Shown here piece by piece: positions 10,866-21,576 of a stretch of 25,000 bases of DNA. The stretch covers positions 487,501 through 512,500 of the forward strand of contig JACVTC010000024.1 of the NCBI GenBank assembly GCA_016946835.1, read 5' to 3'. A model generated the notes under the pieces. That model was not told where the DNA came from. It was given only the letters and a program-made list of their open reading frames with translations, and made no database searches. A program made the position numbers and the translations under genes. Origin of the DNA: Neocallimastix lanati (nom. inval.) (lineage: Eukaryota; Neocallimastigomycota; Neocallimastigomycetes; Neocallimastigales; Neocallimastigaceae). Positions within the stretch are counted from its first letter, which is position 1. Every line of letters starts with the position of its first letter.

Positions 10866-11072
10866 ATTTTCTGTAAAAACCTCTTGTGAGGAAAACCAAG
10901 AAATAGTCAAAGGACAGGGTCAAACCAGGATCCATATGTATGCTAGCCCACGGACTAACAACCAGGATAGATCCTGATTCTTTTTTTTCTTGATACTTCA
11001 TCTCATTCACTCTTTTTGTCATAGTTTTGAAAATCTAACCCTTTCAAAATATGTTAATGTTAAAAAAAAATC

Positions 11073-11380
11073 GTGCGTTTAGCAATCGTACATTTCGCAA
11101 TGTGGCTTGTTTTTCAATAATCAAATAAATAATAATAAATATTTTTTTTTATATGTATATAATTTATTAATATTCAATTATAAAAATAATTTTTTATAAT
11201 TCTTTTTTAATAGAATATATTATTATTTCTTTTGAAATAGTTATTTAATAATATTTAATTGAAAAAATATATTATTATTTCTTTTAAAATAATAATTAAT
11301 TATATATTTATTTATGATTGTATAGAATATCTTAAAAATTTTATACGCCACATTGAAATATGCACGATTGCAAAATACAC
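11073..11380. mobile_element. Second, shorter inverted-repeat element of the same family
   Basis: Bases 11073-11106 (core GCAATCGTACATTTCGCAAT) and 11347-11380 are inverse copies matching at about 27 of 34 positions by eye. They enclose about 240 bp of A/T-rich DNA. Inside, AATATATTATTATTTCTTTT occurs twice (about 11213 and 11267). The ATTTCGC and ATGTGGC words are shared with the larger fold-back element 200 bp away, so both probably belong to one family. No coding capacity. Confidence 0.55.
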
Positions 11381-11546
11381 TATCCCCAAAAAAAATACCA
11401 TCAGTATAGTGCTATGGTTTAGGTATACAAAGGAATCATAATATGAGCCACTACTAAATTTCTATGTTCGACCGCCCTGTGATTCCATGAAAATAAAACA
11501 AAATTTCCTTATATAATTATCACGCCATAGATTATATTTCTAAGAT

Positions 11547-11577
<31 letters not shown>

Positions 11578-12591
11578 GTAGTTTCGTCATTTTTGATTAT
11601 TTTAAATGTTCCATCTTTTTTTTTGCAGATATTATATCATAAAGATCATAAAGTTTTTTTTTTTTTTTTTATTTTTGTTTACAATAATAAACCTATTTCT
11701 GATAAAGGCTTTTTTCAAATTTTTTTATTTCATCACAATTATGCTTTTCCATCTGATTAATAATTATGACTTCTATGGGTACATGTTCCGAATAAAAAAA
11801 AAAAAAAATTGAGATCTACCATCATCTTCATTATTATTTGATAAATGATAGAAATAGTTAATATCAAGAGAGTCAACGCTGGAAATGTAGTAAGACATGC
11901 TAGCAAGGCGAAGAATTTATTTACACACTTTATTTTGAATATTACTTTAAATTTCACATTGCTATTTAATATATTATTTTATTCAAATGGACAAATAATA
12001 TTTATTATTTTTTTTTATTAATTTAAATATTAATGTAATAAATTAATGAATAAATAAATAAAGTTTAAAATTTTCAATAAATGAAACTATTAAAAAAAAA
12101 AAAATAGTTAATATCAAGATTATTTTTTTAACATATCATATGAAATGAAACAATAAGATATATCTTTTTTTTTTTTTTTTTTTTTTAAAAAAATGTTAAT
12201 AATAATGATATAATTATAAAATTTTTTTTCCTTACATATATATATAATATATATTAGTTAATTATTAGATATGTATTCAACTAAATATTAATGTAACGTT
12301 TATTTATTCTTTTTCTTAATAGAATGCTATTAATGATTTATAATTTATTTATTATTTTTTTTTATAATATTAATTATTTATTATTAAATACATTTTTATT
12401 ATTATTGAATATTCAATAATAAAATACAAAATATTTAAAATTTATTTAAACTTCAACAAAAATTCTCTATTTATTAACCATTAAATAATGGGAATGTATT
12501 AATAGTAATAATGTACAATTAAAATGATTTATTGAATTAAAACTAATCTAAAAAACAAACAAACGAACAAACAAACGAACAAACAAACAAA

Positions 12592-12622
<31 letters not shown>

Positions 12623-12631
12623 ACAAACAAA

Positions 12632-12698
<67 letters not shown>

Positions 12699-12715
12699 CT
12701 AAATAAATAAATAAC

Positions 12716-12750
<35 letters not shown>

Positions 12751-13192
12751 CTAAATAAATAAATAAATAATTAATTAATTAATTAAATAAACTTTATTTT
12801 AGTAATTTTAATAATAAAAAAATTTTATTTTATTATTTAAGTAATAGCTTTATCTTTTTTTATTATTAAATATCCAAATAGTCATTGTAAGTTGCCGTAA
12901 AAATATTTTAATCATTAATATATTAAAAAAAAGTTTGCATTTTTTCAGTGGACTTTATATATTGTAAAAGTATATCAAAAATGTTTTCTTTATTACCGTT
13001 TTTTTTTTTATGCAGATGAATATGCATAAAATGTATAAACTTTATTAAGAGTAATATTAAAGAATATTAAAATTTTATCAATTGAAATAAATTAATATTG
13101 ATAATCTTTGATGATAATTATTGTTCTATTATTATTCATATAAACTTTTTTTAACAAAAATTTTTATTAATTTTATTATTAGTATTTTCATT
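11381..13192. other. Gene-free stretch with simple repeats
   Basis: About 11381-11500 is still GC-richer than average (for example GTTCGACCGCCCTGTGATTCC) but has no frame or RNA fold I can recognise. From 11500 to 13192 it is A/T-rich. It includes a run of 27 T at 11551-11577, several shorter A and T runs, and a compound tetranucleotide tract listed separately. I see no gene. Confidence 0.55.
12553..12785. repeat. Compound (AAAC)n-(AAAT)n microsatellite
   Basis: About nine AAAC-type units, some AACG variants, pass into a long AAAT tract with scattered AACT interruptions at regular-looking spacing (near 12699, 12713, 12751), ending in AATT units. Confidence 0.95.
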
Positions 13193-13193
13193 A

Positions 13194-13314
13194 TTTTAAA
13201 TTATTATTATCATTGTCATTGCTATAAATAAAAACTTTTAATTTTTTTTAATAAAAATGAAAAAAATTTCTATTTATAATAATGACAGAATTATAATTAT
13301 CATTATTATTTAAA
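13194..13314. repeat. Imperfect inverted repeat, about 120 bp
   Basis: The left arm (about 13194-13243, core GTCATTGCTATAAATA) and the right arm (about 13259-13314, core TATTTATAATAATGACA) are inverse copies with small gaps. It is more complex than the surrounding simple repeats and could be a small MITE. It shares no words with the two fold-back elements upstream. Confidence 0.5.
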
Positions 13315-13458
13315 AATGCAATCTTTACTATTAATCATCAATCTTCTTTTATAAATATATATTGTTTATCATCATTAACAAATTATTTTTTTTTCCCTTT
13401 TATTATCATTTGTGTTACTTTGCTGGGTACCTATAATTAATAATAAATAAAAAATAAT

Positions 13459-13469
13459 TAAATAAAAAA

Positions 13470-13520
<51 letters not shown>

Positions 13521-13521
13521 A
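13459..13521. repeat. (AAAT)n microsatellite
   Basis: A nearly perfect AAAT tetranucleotide tract ends at AAAGCATAGG. It sits in gene-free DNA, just upstream of the second GC-richer island. Confidence 0.9.
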
Positions 13522-13664
13522 GCATAGGTATTAATTATTTCTCTCTTCTCTCTTCTCTGTTCTATGGAATATAGAACTATGAATAATTAAATAATTCTTG
13601 GTAATCTTTAATGACTACTTTTTTTATTTTTAATTTTGATTTTATTGATTTACTTAGATATATA

Positions 13665-13862
13665 TATTCTGTTGTCATGTGATCACTAAGATTGTGGCTG
13701 CAAGACACAATTGTAAGATTATCGTACAATGACAAGCAGTAATAATACTTGGGAATAGAGCGCCAATGCAGAGAAACTGTAAGTAGGAAGTTAGCTCCAG
13801 TAATAAACTATTGTGTGTCTAAGGATGTGCAGCTGGGGAGAAATCCTGCTACGGTCGTTAAA
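13665..13862. other. Second GC-richer island, unidentified
   Basis: About 200 bp of balanced composition (for example GATTGTGGCTGCAAGACACA, GAGCGCCAATGCAGAGAAAC) is bounded abruptly by poly-A on the right. On the minus strand, bases of about 13800-13680 can be read without a stop for some 38 codons as a hydrophobic peptide, too short to call. It could be a decayed mobile element or gene piece. I see no tRNA or other RNA fold that I trust. Confidence 0.4.
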
Positions 13863-13930
13863 AAAAAAAATTGATATATATATTTATATTTATTTCTTTG
13901 ATTATTTATTTCAATTATTATATAATTATT

Positions 13931-14018
13931 CATATTTATATCTATATTTATATTTATATTTATGTTTATATTTATATTTATATTTATATTTATATTTATT
14001 TTTATATTTATATTTATG
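13931..14018. repeat. (TTTATA)n hexamer tract
   Basis: About 14 copies of TTTATA with occasional C or G substitutions. The translation of this tract is an artefact of the repeat. Confidence 0.9.
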
Positions 14019-15060
14019 TTTGAATGTATAAATATTAATACTTGTTGAGGTCATGTGATTTATGAGCCACTATTGTATGTCAAAAATAAAAAAGAAAAAT
14101 TTTTTTCGTTTATCCACTTATTGGTGAAGCCAATGTATTTATGATACTTTTTAAAGTTTTAAAAAGAAATTAATATATTATAAACTAATTTAATATATAT
14201 TTCAATTAATATAATAATTAAATTATGCAAATAATTTATTTATTTATATATTTATTTATTAATTTACTATGAATTCTTTTTTTTTTATTATCTAATTCTT
14301 AATCAATAGAGTATTATATGCTATTTAGGATTATGTTTAAAATATTTTTATTTTATATAATTTAATATTACCTAATATAGTAAAAAGCATTTTTATTCTT
14401 TTTTGATGATGATTAATATTAATATATTATTAATATAAATTAAATATAAAATTGAATAGAATTAAATGTTTTCTTAATTTTTTTTTTAAAAGTAAATTAT
14501 ATGGATATGACAAAGTTTAATGGTGAATTTATTTGTTTGTGTAACTTTAAAAAATCAATTGATATATAATATATTAATAATATATAAAAATAATATATTA
14601 ATAAATTAAAAAAATTAATTTAGAAAGTTTTTTAATAATATAGTAAAAATTTGTTTAATTTTTTTTTCTTTATTTAAATTCAAGTTTCTAATTTATTTTG
14701 TATTATTTTAATATATAAAAATAAACAATATATATAATAATATATTATCAATATAAATAAATCATGTAAATAAATATAAATGTATTGAAAAAAATAGTTT
14801 ATTTGAGTAAAATTAATATATTATTCAAATTAATTATAAAATTTTATATCCAATAGTATTGAAGTAATTTTAAAGTAATTTAATGAATGTTTAAATAAAT
14901 TACTATAATATTAATGAATAAAATAATATTAATTTAAATAAATTATAATTTAATTGAGTGAATATATTAATAATAATTAAATAAATTAGTATCTAATTGA
15001 AGGAATAAAATAATATATATTTAAATAAATTACTATTCAATTGAATGAGTAAATTATTAA

Positions 15061-15099
<39 letters not shown>

Positions 15100-17625
15100 A
15101 ATTGAGGTTTAATTATTGAAATAGAATGTTATTTTGAAAAGCCAAATTTGTATTAATTATATATATATATTATAATAAAAAAAAAGCCTATAATAAGAAA
15201 GAGTAACAAATAAAATGTAATTTATTAGTTAAGCTAAAGTGTTTTTAATTAAATACAAATTAAGGATAAGAATTTTCACTTTTTCCTATTAAATCTAGTA
15301 ATATTATATATATATATGCTTCCTGTTGGGCAAATAATATAAAAATAGAATGAATAAAAATGAAAATAATAATAATAATAAAATAAAAAAGAATAATAAA
15401 AATAAAAAATTAGATTACTCATTTAATTTTTTTTTCTAAAAAATTATATAAAAATATGTAATAAAAAAATAAAATAAAAATAATAAGTTTTATAACTTTC
15501 TTCCTATTAATTGCTGTTGTAAACTTTTTTTCTTTTGGCGTTATATAAATATACAAAATAAATTAATAAATGATACATAATAAATAGATAAATAGATAAA
15601 TAGATAAATTGGTAAATAGATAATAAGCTTTTATAATATTTACTATTAATAATATTTTAGAACAGAATTATTATATGTTTTTTAAGTTTATTAATATTTA
15701 CCAATAGAAAATTAAAAATATAAAATATTCTGAATTTTGCTATTCCAAAAGGGCCTTTTCTAATAATTAATATAAAGCGAAATAAAATATTATAATATTA
15801 AATATAAAATATTAATTATGAAATATAAATAAATATTAAAAATATAAATGTAAATATAAATATAAAAATTTTAATATTGGTAATCAAATATAAATAATGA
15901 AAATTTTATTAATTAATTTTAATAATTAATGTTTTATTTATTTATTTATATTATTAATTTTTTTTTCTTTTATTTTTATTTTATTATAGTTCATTTTATT
16001 GTTTGTTAATAATTTATAGTATTTCGTAATTTCTTTTTTATTTTAATTAATAATAATGAAAATAATTTACTTAGAAATACTATATTAATATATTACAATA
16101 TATTACAATATATTAAAATTGATTTTTAATTGATATATATATATATTTTAATGTTGATTTATTTATTTATTTTAATATATTGTCAGGTCAAATATAGAAA
16201 GTAAAACTAAAAAAAAAAAAATTTATTATTATTTTTAGTCAAAGAAATTTAAATCTAATTATAAAAAAATAAAAATTAAAAAAAAAAGGAGGAATTAAAA
16301 CTAAAAGAAAGAGAAAAAGAAAGAATTACCTTTTATTTTTTTTCTTTCTTTTAATCCTTTTTTTTTTTTCAGCATTTATTGGCTTAAAAAGTATTTTAAT
16401 AATAATGAAAATAATAATTAAATATAAGATTAATGACTATGACAATAAATTCAACAATAATCAGTAATGAAATAATAAATTTTTGTATAATTAAAGACAA
16501 TTATTTAAAAATATAAAATATTAAAAAAAAAAGAGTATATAATTATATATCTAATCTATATTTCATTATTATTTTTATTATTTTAAGAAAAAAAGAAAGT
16601 TTTGATAATAATAATAATAAAAAAAAATCAAAATAATAAAAACGACATTTTTTTTTTTTTTTAATAACAAAAAAAAAAAAAAAAAAAAAAGAAATATTAA
16701 TATCAAAATAAATTAAATTATTTTTTTTTTAAATAAAAGATATTATATATATTTCTACTATGAAAAACAATTAGACATAACTATACTATTCTAAAATTTC
16801 TTATTATATAATAATATATATAAATTAAGCTAATAAATAACAATAAAAATAAAAAATAAAAAAGAAAACATATAAATAAATAATCAAATAAAACCAATAA
16901 AACAAAAAAATAAAGTTAAAATATAAAATAATAATAAACATTAATAGAAAATAAAACAAAATAATATAATAAAAGAAAAAGAATTATTGTAAAATAAAAT
17001 AGTTCTATATTCAATTATTATTATATTAACAAATAATAATAAAAATAATAATTAATAAAATTAGAATAAAATAATTTAAGAAATTTAATATATTTACTTA
17101 AAATATATCATATTATTTTATTTAGATATTAAAAAAGAATAACAATAAAAGAAAAAATAAAAAAGAACACTTTTTAAACTATCAAGATAAAAAAAAAGTT
17201 TAAAATTTAGGTAATAATTGGATTCTTTTATATATATATGTAAAAATTTAAATCATACTAATATTTTATCAGTTTATCCTTATTTTTGTCTTATCAATTA
17301 TAGAAATATTAATTCTTATTTTTATTCTTTATTTTTTTTATCAATATATGTTTCATATTAAAGAAGACAAAAAGACATATTTAATATTATTCAAAATATA
17401 ATAAATCAAAAATTTTATTAAATAGGACTTTTATTATTACACAAAAAAAAAAAAAATTTTAATCACTATCTATTTTTTTTTAATTTATAGTTTAAAATTA
17501 ATAATTTAATAACTTATACCTTTTAAATTTTTTTATTAAAAAAAAAAAAAAAAAAACAAGAATAAACTTATAAATATATATAATAGTTAAAAATATAAGA
17601 ATCAAAATATAGAAATTTAATAAAA
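14019..17625. other. Gene-free A/T-rich DNA upstream of the Munc13-like gene
   Basis: The stretch has no credible coding frame. About 14040-14080 (GGTCATGTGATTTATGAGCC) is a short less-biased patch. Its word ATGAGCCACTA also occurs at about 11444, and CTATTGT.TGTC recurs from about 13809. A (AAAT)n tract lies at 15057-15101 and a short AAATAGAT octamer tract at about 15589. The last 200 bp before 17626 should hold the promoter and leader of the Munc13-like gene, but no element can be distinguished. Confidence 0.55.
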
Positions 17626-20600
17626 ATGGCAGGATTTTTAGGACGAAATAGTAAAATAAGAGGTAAAGTTTTTAAAATAAAATGGTTTTTTTTTTTATAA
17701 ACTTCAGAATAAAAAAAAGAATAATATTAAAATTTAAAGAGTTTTAAAACTATCAGTATTAATATAAAAATTAGCTTTATCGTTTTTTTTTCTTTAAATA
17801 TAATAAAATTTTTAAATATATAAATTTAATTAGCAAAGAATTAATTTATTTTTCAATTTTATATGTATTTATAAATTTGAAATAATTAAAAAAACATTAT
17901 TTTTATTTATTTATTTTTTTTTTATAAAATAAATAGATGATAAAAATGATGCCGAAATTGCCTCAAAGCCAACATCTCCAAATATAAATCAATCAAGAGC
18001 ATTTTCATTATCCAATTCACCATTATTAAAGCCTGTAGAACTTTTAACGGACTCAATACATCATTTTTCTTTATCAAGAAATAAAAAGAAGAGAAGAAAT
18101 TCATTAAAATCCACGAATACTGAATCCATTTCAGAAGTTGTTTCATATAAATCAAAAACTCCATCCATTGGTCAAGTAAGTGAATACGATACTCTTCCAA
18201 GTGTAAATTCAACTTATAACGATAATGGTAGATATTCTAAAATTGGTGCACAATCACCCTATCTGTCTCCTTATATGAATAATATAAAAATGGACTCTCC
18301 TGTATCACCAGCATCCTTATCTCCAGTGATACCTTCATCTCCTGTAAATAATGCAATGGCTTCATTTATTGGTGTTAATTCAAATAATAAAGATGAAGCA
18401 GATGACAATGAAAAAGTAATTTGATTAACAAAAAATAAATTATAAATTAATCTTTTTTTTTTTTTCTTTTTTTTTCTGAAGTATATATTTTTAGTTAATG
18501 AAATAAAACTTATAATAGAAAAAGCTTAAATTAAAAAGGAATTAAAAAAAAAATTGAATAAATCAAAATTCGAATAAATATTCAATCGATTAAAATTAAA
18601 AAATAATTAAAAAAAATTGAATAAATCAAAATTCGAATAAATATTCAATAGATTAAAAAAAAAAAAAGAAATAGAATTAAACGGACAAAATGAAATAAAA
18701 CTAGTAATAGAAAAAGCTTAAATTAAAAAAGAATTAAAAGAAATTGAATAAATCAAAATTCAAATAAATATTCAATAGATTAAAAAAAAAGGAATAGAAT
18801 TAAACGGACAAACATATTATCATAGAATAAAATTAAGCAAACAAATAGATAAAAATATATTCTCATTAATACAATAAATCAAATAAATATAAATACATAT
18901 TAATTATAAAAATAATAATAAATAAATAAATAGGAATAGTTTTATTAATTTAATTATTATTATTATATTATTAATATATGGATATTTATATATATTATTT
19001 TTATTTTATTTATATATTTTTTTTTCTTCATATAATATTAGACTATATCTTATAATTATAGACAATCGATATCAAATTATTTGGAAAATTGTAAACAAAC
19101 TTTATTTGAAAAAACAGATTTTAATTCATCTGATGGTATATATAAATGGGAAGAAGATGCAGAAAATAGATCAATAGAATATGTATTATCCCTTTTTTTA
19201 AATTATCGTTTTTCATTAGAATGGGAAAATGAAAAAAGAAAAATTCAAAAGGCTAAAGAAAACAAACAAAGTTTAATAAATGATGGTACTTCCATAAAAG
19301 TAAATTTTAAGATTATGGAAGCAAAGGATCTAGTTTGTAAGGAAAAGTCTCTAAGAAGTACTTTTTGTGAATTAATTTATGATAATGATACCTATCAAAC
19401 TCAAGTCGTTCAAAATACAAATACACCACTTTTCAATCAACATATAGCTCTTGAAATTAAAGATATTTCAAAAAATGTTATCATTAATGTCTATGATGCT
19501 AAAAAGAGTTCTAAATCTTTCTGGAAAAGTAGTAGTACTCATCAACCTGGAGGTAATGATTCTACTTTCTTAGGAACCGTAAATGTTAACCTTGGTTTAA
19601 TTATTTCTAATATAGTTAGCGTTGGTTATTTCAGTAAATGGTATGATTTAGTTCCAAGTAATGATAAGAAGAAGAAATGGGTTGGTGGTAAGATAAAAAT
19701 AGAAATTGATATGATTGAAGAAGAAAAATTAGAAGATAAAGAAATTGAAGTACCGGAAATTCAAGGACTAGCCTATGAATATGATCAAATTCAACTGAAT
19801 ATTTTAAAGAGTAAGATGTCCCTTAAACGTCTTTATTTCTATCTATTAAGAGCTTGTTATACTTATGAAAAAGATTATCTGGAAAAAATGGTTCTCAAAA
19901 GTAGTAGTACAAAATATCAAGATGAAAAGGAACAGGATGAAGATACCCATGCCCTATCCTCTGTCTTCCTTTCTCAAGATGGAGAAACCGTATTGAATGT
20001 TTTCCAAAGACTTTGGGTTATTGGTGATGCGGAATCCACCTTACTAAGATTAGAAGTCATCTATAATCTGTATCGCGATAATAAGGTTACTATATCTAAT
20101 TTATTAACAATGTATGATATCATTTATAATAGTTTGAAGGAACCACAATGGCTTCCAACCTATGAACGTCCTCATTTTATTGATCTTTTAGATGATATGC
20201 ATAACTATCAAAAAACTCAAGTTTGTTATTATCGAGACTTTTTCCATAATAATGAACCAAGAGGTGCTCTTCAAATTGCTATCCTTTTATGGCGTATGAT
20301 TAGTAAGAATAAAATTTATAGAGAGTCCAAGAGAAATTTACCTGATACTTTTAGACAAGAAATTCGTTCAGAATTAAAAACTTGTGCCGCCAAAAGATAT
20401 GATTTATTAAAATCAAAGAGTACACCATTCCAAGAATCTGCAGAATGTGAATTAACTAGTGTAATTAATTTAATTAATCTTATCGTTAATGATTTAGAAG
20501 ATAATGAAAAATATTATAAGAAGGCCTTTTCAAGAGAAGCTAATATTACAAAATTAACAGCTAAAGTTTATATTGAAAAATTTTTAACTGAATTTATCAA

Positions 20601-21043
20601 TATTAAAAAATATCTTCAAGGTAAATAAATAATTTAAAATAAAAAATATTTTTTTTTTAAAAAAAATCAAGAAATGAATTATATACATAATAATTATAAA
20701 ATAATAATAATAATAATAATAATATTACATTGTTTTATATATAAAACAAAATATGATATAAAAAATTAAAAAATATATATATATTTATTTATTCATTTAT
20801 ATTAATTATTAATAATTATATATATTATTATTATTATTATTTTTTTTATTTATAATTATATATATTATTATTTATATCTATAATTATTTATATATTATTA
20901 TTTTTTATTTATTTATTCATTTATATTATTTATTAATCATTTTTTATATATTTAAATTTTTTTTTTTTTTTTTTTATTTTAATATTTTATATTTTATATT
21001 TTATATTTTATATTTTATATTTTATATTTTATATTTTATATTA

Positions 21044-21074
<31 letters not shown>

Positions 21075-21134
21075 AATATTTATATTTTATATTTTATATT
21101 TCATATTTTTTTAATATTTATATTTTATATTTCA

Positions 21135-21168
<34 letters not shown>

Positions 21169-21532
21169 TTTTTAATATTTATATTTTATATTTTATATTT
21201 CATATTTCATATTTTTTTTTTTTTTAATATTTATATTTTATATTTCATATTATATATATATATATTATAATATTATATTTATATTTCATATTTCATATTT
21301 CATATTTCATATTTCATATTTCATATTTCATATTTCATATTTCATATTTCATATTTCATATTTCATATTTCATATTTCATATTTCATATTTCATATTTCA
21401 TATTTCATATTTCATATTTCATATTTCATATTTCATATTTCATATTTCATATTTCATATTTCATATTTCATATTTCATATTTCATATTTCATATTTCATA
21501 TTTCATATTTCATATTTCATATTTCATATTTC

Positions 21533-21576
<44 letters not shown>

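Larger units (their letters stand above)
10321..11022 (-). pseudogene. Short minus-strand reading frame split by a fold-back insertion
   Basis: An ATG at 11022-11020 (minus) opens a 52-codon frame that starts MTKRVNEMKYQ and ends LTRGFYRK at the edge of the inverted-repeat element. An in-frame TAG lies just upstream of the ATG. Beyond the element, bases 10346-10321 read on as YPLLWLGLQ up to a consensus splice donor. If the element and one copy of its 8-bp flanking repeat are left out, the two parts join in frame. The fragment is hydrophobic near the junction and belongs to no family I recognise. It may be a small host gene, a piece of an older mobile element, or chance. The restored frame makes chance less likely but does not exclude it. 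Confidence 0.3.
9921..11060. mobile_element. GC-richer island, candidate transposon or decayed-gene remnant interrupted by a fold-back element
   Basis: This is the longest stretch of non-simple DNA between the two large genes, and its composition differs sharply from its surroundings. Frames are short and stop-rich, apart from one minus-strand frame listed separately. The left edge on the plus strand is CCCGGG next to a T-rich repeated tail, so the island would be oriented minus-strand with an A-rich 3' end. The right part contains the hairpin CAGGATAGATCCTG (10963-10976) followed by eight T. No reverse transcriptase or transposase motif is visible. The call rests on composition, the tail and the nested insertion, and a decayed host gene is equally possible. 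Confidence 0.35.

Noticed and set aside
10918-10990. GGGTCAAACCAGGATCC followed by a hairpin and T8 as a Pol III SINE end
   Set aside because: The B-box match is imperfect, no A box was found upstream, and T runs are everywhere in this DNA. Kept only as a remark within the island.
11455-11490. GTTCGACCGCCC as a tRNA T-arm
   Set aside because: No matching stem, anticodon arm or D-arm could be placed around it.
11259-14031. Short open frames at about 11259, 11606, 11757 and 13813
   Set aside because: They are translations of A/T tracts and the TTTATA repeat, lack amino-acid complexity, and have no splice or codon pattern like the real genes.
17922-18212. 96-codon minus-strand frame over exon 2
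   Set aside because: It is antisense to a plus-strand exon that joins in phase to recognised domains, and has no recognisable content.
19042-19061. Alternative acceptor AG at 19060-19061 for intron 2
   Set aside because: It shifts the phase relative to the exon 2 donor at 18415 and gives an early stop; the acceptor at 19041 keeps the frame.
21281-21536. Heptamer array as a telomere-like or CRISPR-like array
   Set aside because: It lies within an intron between exons that encode adjoining parts of one domain, has no spacers, and its unit is A/T-rich with no G-strand telomere pattern.
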